A stretch of 8,167 bases of DNA from a bacterium (GCA_040757115.1 JBFLYA010000170.1:1-8167), one strand, 5' to 3'; shown: positions 1 through 7,055, counted from the first letter of the stretch. Notes: generated from the sequence alone by a model not told the origin. Numbers and translations: made by a program.

Positions 1-46
1 TAATAGAAACTAATAGAAATTTATGGAAATTTGTTGTTTTCCACAA
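1..46 (+). repeat. Direct terminal repeat of the window, copy 1 (46 bases)
   Basis: Bases 1-46 match 8122-8167 exactly by direct reading. The repeat lies in the middle of element A, between its two inverted arms. This is what an assembler leaves when a contig closes on itself or stops at a repeated node, so it is not evidence of a biological terminal repeat. Confidence 0.95.
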
Positions 47-160
47 TCAATTTCTACCTATTTCTATAAATTTCAATCTATTTCTATTATCTTATCTCCA
101 TATCACTCTTATCTCCTTATCCCCTTTCTTACACTTTTGATATATAGCCTGAACGGTTAC
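1..160. mobile_element. Part of a GTAACCGTTCA inverted-repeat element (element A, right part, cut by window start)
   Basis: The stretch ends at 148-160 with CCTGAACGGTTAC, the shared element end. Inside it, 47-120 is rich in TTTCTAT and CTTATCTCC motifs. These are the reverse complement of the AATAGAAA and GGAGATA motifs at 8070-8145. Joined to 8045-8121 across the identical window ends, it makes a complete element of about 237 bases able to fold into one long imperfect hairpin. No protein is encoded by the element itself, as in a MITE. It overlaps the 3' end of the radical SAM gene and supplies its last 22 codons and stop. No clear target-site duplication is seen at its edges. Confidence 0.7.
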
Positions 161-1480
161 CAAAGTTTTTCCAATGCGTTTAATCACATGAGGTATCTTC
201 AGCATCTTTTCGCGAATCCATTCTGAATATTCAATTTGCTGACAAATCTGCCGTAGATGGTCAGCAGTATAATTAGTTCCAATGGTCCCCGCAAGGAGCA
301 ACAGTTTCGTCCAATCTGCTCCAATATTAGAAATTAATCCATCCTGAACAGCCTTTTCATATAATATTGTCCCTGGATATGGAAACCAGATATTGGGATA
401 AAACCGAAGACCTAAGCGGTGAAATTTACGGCGTGTTTCTTCTATAGTTCTTCTCGTTTCTCCCGGTGCAAATATACCAGCAAATGCTATCACCCTCGGG
501 ATACCCTGCTGACGACATATATTGACAGCCCGCTCCACATCAGTCCAGACAATTTGTTTATTGAACTCTTCCAGCACTGAGTTCACAGCAGATTCAACTC
601 CCAGTTCAATCTTGTAGCAACCTGAATGAGCCAGTGCCACAGCAATTTCTTCATCGACACAATCAACCCGTGTCTGGATTACATAGGGAACTTTATATCG
701 ACCAAGTAACCGACATAATTCAATTGTTTGCTTCTTATCCAGGGTAAAAGTAAGGTCTTCGAAGAAAAGACATTTACATCCTTGCACTTCAATAAGTTGG
801 TGCAATATCTTTTCCATTGAAGTTAAGGAGTGGGAACGAATTTTGAACGGTGCCAGGACACGAAAACAGAATCTACAGTTGAACGGACAACCTCGACTAC
901 ACATTAACACCCCTACTCTTCCAAATGGAAGTTTCTCAAAAATTTGCTCACATCGTCTTGAATCATACAAAAAAAAGTCAAATAATTCATAATTTGGCTC
1001 CGCCAAAATCTCTAAATATTTCGGTCCAAGTCTTCTATCATTACCTTCCAGAGCCTGTTCAATTACCCCTTCCGGCTCACCTATAATAACGCAATCAGCT
1101 TCGGAGAAATCATCGGGTGCCACAGTAGCATGGGGTCCATAAACTATAGCCCGAGCACCAGCCTGATGAGCGGCATGTATTGACTCGTGCACATGTCCCA
1201 CAAATGTCTGGCTACACCGCCAGTGACTGTATGGTGCGGTATTTACCACCACCACATCATACGGTTTTAAGTTGATGTCTTCGGGGTGTAGTGCCAGAGC
1301 ATGAGCATCAAGTATGGAAACATCAACCTTGTCTCGCAAAACTCCAGCAAGATAAGCAAAGTCCAGTGGAAGTATGCTATATCTACCAATATTGGCTGGT
1401 GTGAATGAAACATATGACCTCAGATGTTGAGGAACATACCGATTTATATCTCTATACGGATTAAGGAGTAATACTTTCAT
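92..1480 (-). CDS. B12-binding-type radical SAM enzyme
   Basis: Predicted radical SAM enzyme of 462 residues with an N-terminal cobalamin-binding-like domain. Residues 1-145 look like the Rossmann-type B12 domain: it opens MKVLLLNPY, has a hydrophobic strand VVVVN at 76-80, and shows GEPEG at 134-138, like the GEGE signature of this class. The radical SAM core follows. C198, C202 and C205 form the CxxxCxxC motif that binds the 4Fe-4S cluster. ELGVES at 292-297 and YPGT at 368-371 are typical of the family. Known relatives methylate or rearrange lipids, sugars, peptides or antibiotics; the substrate here cannot be read from the sequence. The ATG overlaps the glycosyltransferase stop as ATGA, so translation is probably coupled; GGG in AAGGGAT lies about nine bases upstream. 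Oddity: residues 441-462 are encoded inside a GTAACCGTTCA repeat element, which also supplies the TAA stop, so the native C-terminus is probably lost or replaced. The family call is firm; the function is open. Confidence 0.9.
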   Translation of the reverse strand: MKVLLLNPYRDINRYVPQHLRSYVSFTPANIGRYSILPLDFAYLAGVLRDKVDVSILDAHALALHPEDINLKPYDVVVVNTAPYSHWRCSQTFVGHVHESIHAAHQAGARAIVYGPHATVAPDDFSEADCVIIGEPEGVIEQALEGNDRRLGPKYLEILAEPNYELFDFFLYDSRRCEQIFEKLPFGRVGVLMCSRGCPFNCRFCFRVLAPFKIRSHSLTSMEKILHQLIEVQGCKCLFFEDLTFTLDKKQTIELCRLLGRYKVPYVIQTRVDCVDEEIAVALAHSGCYKIELGVESAVNSVLEEFNKQIVWTDVERAVNICRQQGIPRVIAFAGIFAPGETRRTIEETRRKFHRLGLRFYPNIWFPYPGTILYEKAVQDGLISNIGADWTKLLLLAGTIGTNYTADHLRQICQQIEYSEWIREKMLKIPHVIKRIGKTLVTVQAIYQKCKKGDKEIRVIWR

Positions 1481-2649
1481 ATAGTTATCCCTTGATGGGA
1501 AGATTTCTTCCGACTAATACGCCGATATACCTGAATCATCTGTTCTACCGTTTGATTCCAGGAGAAATGACTGATGGCGAAAGAATGAGCCTCTTGTCCT
1601 AATTGTTGGCGTTTATTCTTATTATTGATTAACTCTACTAAGGACTCTTCTACCATACCAATATTGTCTGGAGGTAACAGAATAGCTCCATTGGTTAATA
1701 ACTTTGGAAGTGGTCCCACTGCATAAGTTATTACCGGTATGCCTGCCGCCATAGCTTCAGTGAACACCAACCCGAAAGACTCATCTTTAGTTAAAAGTGC
1801 AAATATATCCGAATTAGTATACCAATACTCCAATTCATCTTGTGAAATATGCCCCATTAGATGCACTCTATCTTGAAGATGATGTTCATTAACTACCTGC
1901 TGAATCTTTTCCATGTCACCGCCGTCATCACCGACGAGAATCAACTGACAGGCTGATTGTATCCTATCCTGTATCCGTAAAAAACAGCAAACTAAATTCA
2001 TCTGTCCCTTCTTGGCACATAACCTTCCCACAGATAATATTGTTACAGGATGGTTGTTTTCTATTTGATGAGGCTGTTTAGGAACTTCAGAACCAAGCGG
2101 TATTATTACTATTCGACTTTCGGAAAGGTGAAAGTATTGTTTCACTACTTCCTTCCCATACTGTGATACCACATGGACTATATCAACATGATTCGCCAAC
2201 CACCTGTTGAACCATAAAAATGGATATGTGCCTATGGAAAGGTGGAAATCGTGGACGAAAATAGTCATAATTTGTGCTGAGTATTTCTGGCTTAGAAAAT
2301 AAGATTGCAAATTGGGTAAAAACCAATCATAAACCATATAATGGATATGTGTTGGTTGAAAACTCTGGATAACCTTTTTCATATTATGCCCGAACAATCC
2401 AGTATCGAGGTGATAAAAATATGGCATCTTTTCAGGAAAAAACCGCAAGCGAAAAACAGTCGCTCCATCTATTTGCTCTTGTGCTTGCAAACCTGTCATA
2501 ATCTCAGCGGGATATCTGTAGTAACTGGTGAGAATTCCCAAAACCTCTACATCAGAATCCATACACAACCGCTGACATAATTGTTCAACCACGCGTTCCA
2601 CTCCACCTAAGTAAGGTTTGTAACAGGGTGTAACGAATAATATTCTCAT
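1477..2649 (-). CDS. GT4-family glycosyltransferase (group 1, GT-B fold)
   Basis: Predicted cytoplasmic retaining glycosyltransferase of 390 residues that moves a sugar from a nucleotide donor to a lipid-linked acceptor. The N-terminal half starts MRILFVTPCYKPYLGG, with the GGVERV loop at 15-20 usual for this family. The C-terminal donor-binding half has SVGRL at 206-210 followed by KKG, LILVGDDG at 236-243, and the EX7E pair E290 and E298 in ESFGLVFTE. AMAAGIPVI at 299-307 is also classic. The frame is open further upstream to 2757, but I chose the ATG at 2649. The family's N-terminal strand begins there, and this ATG overlaps the flippase stop as ATGA; the longer form would add 36 unrelated residues read from inside the flippase gene. 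The ribosome binding site is weak (GGGAAAA), which fits translational coupling. Its place between the flippase and the radical SAM gene points to assembly of a surface or exported polysaccharide. The specific sugar cannot be predicted. Confidence 0.93.
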   Translation of the reverse strand: MRILFVTPCYKPYLGGVERVVEQLCQRLCMDSDVEVLGILTSYYRYPAEIMTGLQAQEQIDGATVFRLRFFPEKMPYFYHLDTGLFGHNMKKVIQSFQPTHIHYMVYDWFLPNLQSYFLSQKYSAQIMTIFVHDFHLSIGTYPFLWFNRWLANHVDIVHVVSQYGKEVVKQYFHLSESRIVIIPLGSEVPKQPHQIENNHPVTILSVGRLCAKKGQMNLVCCFLRIQDRIQSACQLILVGDDGGDMEKIQQVVNEHHLQDRVHLMGHISQDELEYWYTNSDIFALLTKDESFGLVFTEAMAAGIPVITYAVGPLPKLLTNGAILLPPDNIGMVEESLVELINNKNKRQQLGQEAHSFAISHFSWNQTVEQMIQVYRRISRKKSSHQGITI

Positions 2650-4157
2650 GATTTTTCCCGCACACTCCGAATAAAAGTCTGAATTTGTCTGGGCTGAATT
2701 GCTCCTGTAACTATTATACCTATTCCATAAAATAATACCGCCAGCAATCCTCCCCAAACAGTATCAAATAATCTGATGTGTTGAATAACAACTAAGCTGA
2801 TGGTAACTGAAATAACTACCTTAACCAATATCCACCACTTTAAATGATAACCAATAAAGTGCTGTATGACAAACAATGCCAGAATTACTAATGTGATTTC
2901 TCTCATACATGTAGCGACTGCGGCACCTATGTAACTGAATCGCGGAATTAATAGAATATTAAGAGTTGCATTGATGATTACCCCACCCATACCAAAGGCA
3001 AGCGAAAACCATTGTTGTCGTATAATAATGAACATAGGTCCTATTATAGCACTGAGGTGCATAATAGTGATTGTCAGAGCCAATATCCTCAAAGCGGGTG
3101 TGGCTTCTACTGCCTCTGGACCAAACAAATTCATAAGAAAGCCAGCCCCGGCTACTACTCCACAAAATGTTGCCCCAGCTAACAGAATAGAACAGTCCAT
3201 TCCCTGCTGATATAATTTCCTCAGGTCGTCCATGCGGTGACCCCAGTAAGACGATAATATGGGATATAAGGTGGTCATCAGAGCAGTAGGGATGAGCACC
3301 AACGGTAGCATAAACCGATAGGCGGCGGAATAGAGACCAACCGATTTCCAACTATCCATCCAGGAAAGCATAAATATGTCCAGGCTGGTGTAGATACTGA
3401 CCATGAACATAGATATACCTATTGGCAAGGCGGCGATAAACCCCTTTCGAATATCAACAGTATTCCATCGCTCAATGTATAAATTGTAATCCCGGCGTCC
3501 TAAGGCAAATGCCACCAGAAAATAGACCATTCGTGAACATACAAAGGCAATAAATATGACCGAGAGTCCTCCGCCAAAATAACAAACTTCAACCAAAAGT
3601 CCAAAAAACACCACTGTACTCACCAATTCAGCTATCATATCACACTGTATCTTAAGCATTGCTTTAAATAATCCCTTATATATAAATATCCCTCCAAAAA
3701 ATACTAATTCCAGTCCACCTATGAGCCCGGCATAAACCACCTCCTTAGAATATCCCGATAGAACTAAGAGCCCAACAATCACTATATAGGCGACAATAAT
3801 CTGGAGCATTTTGGAATATGTCAAAGCCGATAATAGTGATTGTTTTCGATATGGGTGTTGGTGAACTTCCCGAACAAAGATTTCATTTAGTCCAAAATCT
3901 AAAATGGTCTCACCAAAACTTAATATAATCAGAATGAGCGAATATTGTCCAAATCGTTCCCCTCCCCAAAAACGAAAAATGAGAAAATTACCGAGATACC
4001 TAAAAACGGTTATAATTATCCGGGCGATTACCTGCACACCGATATTTTTTAACACTGCCCAGTTAATATTTTTGGGCAATAGAGCAGTATGAACGCGTGT
4101 CTCTACCTCGTCAGTGTCATAGTTATTATCTTTGTTTGCTACTGGATTTTTATTCAT
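2646..4157 (-). CDS. Wzx-type polysaccharide flippase (MVF/MATE-like)
   Basis: Predicted inner-membrane flippase of 503 residues that moves lipid-linked glycans from the cytoplasmic to the outer leaflet. Numbered from the chosen start, roughly 35 hydrophilic residues precede a dense series of hydrophobic helices, about 12 to 14 by eye. Family hallmarks are GGERFGQYSL near 65-74, LDFGLNEIFVRE near 86-97, GLYSAAYRF at 274-282 and NILLIPRFSYIGAAVAT at 400-416; these match Polysacc_synt (PF01943-like) exporters. The frame runs on to a GTG at 4208, but the extra 17 residues are largely coded by an inverted-repeat element, so I chose the ATG at 4157, which has AACAGG three bases upstream. The gene ends with the ATGA overlap that starts the glycosyltransferase, and it is first in a three-gene unit. 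The repeat element ends 18 bases before the start codon. Any native promoter is therefore displaced or lost, and I see no convincing one. The exact start is less sure than the family. Confidence 0.9.
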   Translation of the reverse strand: MNKNPVANKDNNYDTDEVETRVHTALLPKNINWAVLKNIGVQVIARIIITVFRYLGNFLIFRFWGGERFGQYSLILIILSFGETILDFGLNEIFVREVHQHPYRKQSLLSALTYSKMLQIIVAYIVIVGLLVLSGYSKEVVYAGLIGGLELVFFGGIFIYKGLFKAMLKIQCDMIAELVSTVVFFGLLVEVCYFGGGLSVIFIAFVCSRMVYFLVAFALGRRDYNLYIERWNTVDIRKGFIAALPIGISMFMVSIYTSLDIFMLSWMDSWKSVGLYSAAYRFMLPLVLIPTALMTTLYPILSSYWGHRMDDLRKLYQQGMDCSILLAGATFCGVVAGAGFLMNLFGPEAVEATPALRILALTITIMHLSAIIGPMFIIIRQQWFSLAFGMGGVIINATLNILLIPRFSYIGAAVATCMREITLVILALFVIQHFIGYHLKWWILVKVVISVTISLVVIQHIRLFDTVWGGLLAVLFYGIGIIVTGAIQPRQIQTFIRSVREKS

Positions 4158-4338
4158 TTGCCTGTTGAGTTTTTTGTAACCGTTCAGCCACAGAGGCACA
4201 GAGTTCACAAAGAATTAGAGAAATTAGCCACAAATGGACACGAATTAACCTGTGACATTCGATAAATGTAGTGCGAACCTTATTGCTTTTTCATAAATAG
4301 GTTCCTCTTTTGGGGAGAGCGATAGCAAGAAGAACTTT

Positions 4339-4470
4339 AATGTAAATATCAAAATGCAAATATCAAAATTACAATGCAAAATGCAAAAATACTTGTAAAT
4401 TAACAAAGTAGCTGGAGAATATTTTGATTTTTGATTTGTAATTTTACATTTTGATGTTTGATTTTTAATT
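4339..4470. repeat. AT-rich inverted repeat nested in element B
   Basis: The left arm, about 4339-4391, is built from CAAAATGCAAATATCAAAA-like words. The right arm, about 4420-4470, carries the inverse words TTTTGATTTTTGATTTG and ACATTTTGATGTTTGAT. The arms pair imperfectly around a spacer of about 28 bases. It looks like an independent short element that landed in B or was captured by it. Confidence 0.55.
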
Positions 4471-4544
4471 TATTTTATGGTATTCCAGAAAAGTGGAAGT
4501 TAATTTTGCAAAAACCATTAGGTTCGCTTTCCTGTTTGCCAGAA

Positions 4545-4562
4545 GCGAGGCTAAAGCCTCGC
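4545..4562. repeat. GCGAGGCT perfect hairpin (REP-like) in element B
   Basis: GCGAGGCT at 4545-4552 and AGCCTCGC at 4555-4562 form an eight-base stem with a two-base loop. It is much more GC-rich than its surroundings. Next to it, GCACTACAAAT is the inverse of ATGTAGTGC at the left side of element B. It resembles short palindromic repeats scattered in many environmental genomes. It is not followed by a T-run, so it does not read as a terminator. Confidence 0.6.
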
Positions 4563-4676
4563 ACTACAAATCTTTTTATTATTCGTGTTCATTCGTGGTT
4601 ATATATTCCCTCTGTGTTCTCTGTAACTCTGTGGCTATATCCCTGAACGGTTACCCTTTTTTCAATCTTTCCACAT

Positions 4677-4984
4677 TGAAATTTATCAATAGACCAACCT
4701 TGATATTTGCCAATTTCATATATGGTAATGGGTCAGTGAAATGGGGGATTCTCCTGAAAGTAGGAAGTAGGAGAGTAGGAAAGTAGGAAAGGGGGAGACA
4801 TTGCCCCCAGAAGAGGAATACCGTGCACATCCTTTATCCCTTTCCTACTTACCTACTACCTACTTGCCTACTATTTTCATTTCTTTGTCCTCCGCAGGTT
4901 AATGTTCATTCCCCCAAATAACTGACTTATTACCATATATGTCAATATTTGAGCTTCATGAATTCGATAATTCATCAAATTTCA
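4677..4984. repeat. Inverted-repeat element with GTAGG/CCTAC tandem arms
   Basis: An imperfect long inverted repeat. TGAAATTT at 4677-4684 pairs with AAATTTCA at 4977-4984. ATATATGGTAAT at 4719-4730 pairs with ATTACCATATAT at 4929-4940. Inside, a run of GTAGGA units at about 4760-4790 pairs with a run of CCTACT units at about 4844-4874. GGGGG at 4791-4795 and CCCCC at 4804-4808 cap the centre. No protein is visible. It lies in the 360 bases between element B and the end of the hydrolase gene. Confidence 0.6.
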
Positions 4985-5021
4985 CTTCGTGCTCTCCGTG
5001 TCCTTCGTGGTGAATAGTTAC
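4985..5021. mobile_element. Diverged single end of a GTAACCGTTCA element (element C)
   Basis: Read on the minus strand from 5021, the sequence is GTAACTATTCACC followed by ACGAAGGACACGGAGAGC. The first 13 bases match the end of element E (GTAACCGTTCACC) except for TA in place of CG, and a CACGAAGG-type repeat follows as in related elements. The matching far end was not found; it may have been lost when element B or the 4677-4984 repeat arrived. The TAA of the hydrolase stop codon is the TAA of this GTAAC. Confidence 0.5.
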
Positions 5022-6637
5022 CTCCTTTCTTGAGAACCCGACAATTCGATTTTCTCCAACCTCAGACGGTTCGAACCTTGCTTGCCTGTAAATCCTGATA
5101 TATCAAGAAATGCTATCTTGTTAACTTGTTGTATATCCAGAATGTTATTGGAATCCTTTGTGCCATCTTGCAAGGTAAAATTACGCCAGGATACAGGATA
5201 TGTTTGTCCTGGGCCACTATAAATTTGCATGCGATACTCATATCTCGCTCCACTATCTTCTTCCAGAATTATGGCTATATGGGTTGGTTGTTCAGTGTGG
5301 AGATGAAGGAGTAAGCCACTGCTACTCTTGTTGATGTTTGGCTGTTGTTTAATCAACATGGCAAATTGGTTTGCCTTGATATTGTATGACCACTCAAGAG
5401 GTTTTCCATGTTCTTGTCGAACCGATTTGGAAGTTCCAATTCCCACAAAGCCTTCAAGGGGTATCTCGCCCATTGTGTTAAGAGATGGTTGTGTTACTTC
5501 CTTTGTTACTTCTTTTTCCTCCGGGTGCATAGATTTCCATACATTCCATGCAGGTTTGGGATTCAACTTGTCATCCAGAAGTGCCAACGAAAAGAATTGT
5601 GGAGCTACCTTCTTTAATTCCGATAGAACGGGTATGTCAGGTATATCATACAAACTGACCCAACATACACCCTTTACATTTAATCCATTCAGAAGAGAAG
5701 GTACCCGTCGTATAAACTCCGCCTGTTTCTCAGGAGAACTGGGAGGTTCGACATCTGGTGAGGAGTAAAAACCGAGTTCCGCAAAGAAAATTGGCAGTTT
5801 GTTTTTTTCTTTAAGTGGCTGATAGTATTCTTTAGAAATGGTCTGTGGGTCGTATGGCTTGTGCAGGAATAGTGGATATGAAGAGATACCTAACATATCC
5901 TGTTCAACGGCTTTTTCTCCTAAAAGTTCCCACTGAGGTTTTCCTTTTTGTCCTGCAAATTGACCTATTAATAGCTCATACTGGTATGAGCAGAAGACCT
6001 TTGTATCCGGGCTTATTTGCTTAATTTCCTTGCAGAGGCTATTGAACATATCACGGAAGTTACCGTAGTCCTCCGGATGGTGCTGATAGTACATATTAAC
6101 CTCAACTGCAAGGTTGAGGTACTGTGGTTTATGTTTGTCAACGATTTTTAATACATAATTACGGAATGCGGCTTTCCATTGGGAATTCATAAGAGTCGGT
6201 AGGGCACCTTTCCAGTTGGATGGTATGCGTAAAGCGGAACGATCCCCATTGAAAGGTTCTATAGCAACATATTTTAATAATCCAGCTTTTTCGGCTCGTT
6301 CAAGCCAATCATCAATAACCTTCCGCTTTTCTTTCAATTCATTGTCTTCTATTTCATACCAGTCGTGAATCTGAACAAGAGATATCTCAGCACCTTGCTG
6401 GAGATAGGGGAAAATACGGTCTATAAATGATTTAGAACAGTCAGTAGGCCAGTATCCAATTCCTCTCTTAAAAGGTATTGTTATTAAGGATGTTTCTTCT
6501 GGCATTTTCTCACACTTGGATGATTTACACATCACGAGAAAACTCACAAGTATTATTAAGCAACTCCACCCAAGAGCCATCAAATACCAACATCCTCCTT
6601 TTCTCCATACCTTAATTTTTTGACTTTCTTTTGTCAT
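5018..6637 (-). CDS. Membrane-anchored clan GH-A-like glycoside hydrolase with C-terminal carbohydrate-binding-like domain
   Basis: Predicted exported hydrolase of 539 residues. A positive N-terminus (KVWRKGG) and one hydrophobic stretch at about 17-37 form a signal anchor. C37 could be a lipoprotein cysteine, but Met at -1 is atypical. Residues about 53-370 look like a TIM barrel related to proteins annotated as arabinogalactan endo-beta-1,4-galactanase-like. Evidence is RGIGYWPTD near the start, NLAVEVN with E179 as likely acid/base, MLGISSYPLF at 248-257, and PIFFAELGFYSS with E287 as likely nucleophile. Two Glu on separate strands fits clan GH-A, but the family number is uncertain. Residues about 385-539 are beta-rich and resemble CIA30/CBM-type binding domains. 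The ATG has a perfect AAAGGAGG nine bases upstream. The TAA stop is formed by the end of a repeat element (G-TAA-C). It lies upstream of the flippase operon on the same strand, separated by repeats; trimming or release of the exported glycan is an inference. Confidence 0.8.
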   Translation of the reverse strand: MTKESQKIKVWRKGGCWYLMALGWSCLIILVSFLVMCKSSKCEKMPEETSLITIPFKRGIGYWPTDCSKSFIDRIFPYLQQGAEISLVQIHDWYEIEDNELKEKRKVIDDWLERAEKAGLLKYVAIEPFNGDRSALRIPSNWKGALPTLMNSQWKAAFRNYVLKIVDKHKPQYLNLAVEVNMYYQHHPEDYGNFRDMFNSLCKEIKQISPDTKVFCSYQYELLIGQFAGQKGKPQWELLGEKAVEQDMLGISSYPLFLHKPYDPQTISKEYYQPLKEKNKLPIFFAELGFYSSPDVEPPSSPEKQAEFIRRVPSLLNGLNVKGVCWVSLYDIPDIPVLSELKKVAPQFFSLALLDDKLNPKPAWNVWKSMHPEEKEVTKEVTQPSLNTMGEIPLEGFVGIGTSKSVRQEHGKPLEWSYNIKANQFAMLIKQQPNINKSSSGLLLHLHTEQPTHIAIILEEDSGARYEYRMQIYSGPGQTYPVSWRNFTLQDGTKDSNNILDIQQVNKIAFLDISGFTGKQGSNRLRLEKIELSGSQERR

Positions 6638-6646
6638 AGTCTATTT

Positions 6647-6654
6647 CCTCCTTT
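6647..6654 (-). promoter_or_regulatory. Strong ribosome binding site of the glycoside hydrolase gene
   Basis: On the minus strand AAAGGAGG sits nine bases before the ATG at 6637, a full match to the anti-Shine-Dalgarno core. It fixes the start codon and suggests this gene is translated on its own, unlike the coupled trio, whose sites are weak. I found no convincing -35/-10 pair between here and the repeat element starting at 6781. Confidence 0.85.
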
Positions 6655-6780
6655 GTAAATTTAATATCTTTAGACTCCTGCAATTTGAAAATTTGTAACA
6701 CTTTACCCAAGTGAAGTCTCGACAAAAAATAGAACCACCCAGGACATAGAATGGAAAGAAGTTGAGAGGATGAGAAAATG

Positions 6781-6998
6781 GTAACCGTTCAGGTAGTGTA
6801 AATAGAGAAAAAGGGAAAGGGAGATATAATTTCTAATTTCTAATGTCTAATTGACCTAAAAAATGTTGAATAACAAAATAACTATCCTGAATTAAATTCA
6901 GGATAGGTTTTGGTCATTTAGTCATTGATTAGGGATTAGATTAATTAGGTTAATTAAAATTTTTTCCATTTTTCCCTTATTACACCTTGAACACATAC
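6781..6998. mobile_element. GTAACCGTTCA inverted-repeat element D (right end decayed)
   Basis: It starts with a perfect GTAACCGTTCAGG at 6781-6793. The right end at 6985-6998 reads, on the minus strand, GTATGTGTTCAAGG followed by TGTAATAAGGGAAAAA. This parallels the left side (GTGTAAATAGAGAAAAAGGG) with several changes. Total length is 218 bases. The interior has imperfectly inverted AT-rich words (TCTAATTGACC on the left, GGTCATTTAGTCA on the right) and a perfect palindrome at its centre. No protein. It sits about 125 bases upstream of the hydrolase ribosome binding site. Confidence 0.65.
6882..6906. repeat. Perfect 12-base palindrome at the centre of element D
   Basis: CTATCCTGAATT at 6882-6893 and AATTCAGGATAG at 6895-6906 flank a single A. 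The stem would need to open a few bases to form a loop. GTTTTGG follows on the plus strand, so a weak terminator is possible. However, no gene reads into it from the left, and the structure is more simply the apex of element D's hairpin. Confidence 0.7.
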
Positions 6999-7027
6999 AA
7001 AATTTTATATTTCTCCCTCTGCAAATG

Positions 7028-7055
7028 TCAAAGATTTCCTCATCTTTATCTTTGA
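7028..7055. repeat. Small hairpin TCAAAGAT/ATCTTTGA
   Basis: Eight-base perfect arms at 7028-7035 and 7048-7055 with a 12-base loop. No T-run and no adjacent gene. The surrounding stretch 6999-7150 holds nothing else that I can recognise. Confidence 0.35.

Larger units (their letters stand above)
4176..4654. mobile_element. GTAACCGTTCA inverted-repeat element B (MITE-like, composite)
   Basis: It is bounded by GTAACCGTTCAG at 4176-4187 and CTGAACGGTTAC at 4643-4654, 479 bases in all. Beyond the ends, the inverted arms continue imperfectly: CCACAGAGGCACAGAG on the left pairs with CTCTGTAACTCTGTGG on the right, GACACGAATTAACC with TTCGTGTTCATTCGTGG, and TGTAGTGCGAAC with GCACTACAAAT. Two further repeats are nested inside (4339-4470 and 4545-4562). 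There is no credible protein, so it would need a transposase from elsewhere. Its left edge lies 18 bases upstream of the flippase ATG. No target-site duplication is obvious. Confidence 0.8.

Noticed and set aside
23-226. 67-residue open frame on the plus strand at the window start
   Set aside because: It is mostly the AT-rich arm of element A and lies opposite the radical SAM gene end.
2650-2757. Longer glycosyltransferase start giving 36 extra residues
   Set aside because: These residues come from inside the flippase gene in another frame, do not resemble the family, and the ATG at 2649 makes a standard ATGA overlap.
2959-3351. 130-residue open frame on the minus strand inside the flippase gene
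   Set aside because: It is an out-of-frame shadow of the flippase, which has clear family motifs in the other frame across the same bases; no ribosome binding site and no recognisable domain.
4176-4654. CRISPR array
   Set aside because: Repeats here are inverted arms and AT-rich words, not regularly spaced direct repeats with unique spacers.
4493-4786. 97-residue open frame on the plus strand between the flippase and the hydrolase
   Set aside because: It is read through the right arm of element B and the GTAGG repeat; the translation is of repeats and has no start signal.
5328-5768. 146-residue open frame on the plus strand
   Set aside because: It lies opposite the hydrolase gene, has no recognisable domain, and the minus-strand product is strongly supported.
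6882-6906. Rho-independent terminator
   Set aside because: The stem is strong, but the T-run is short and broken, the loop is one base, and no gene on either strand ends just before it; it sits at the centre of element D.
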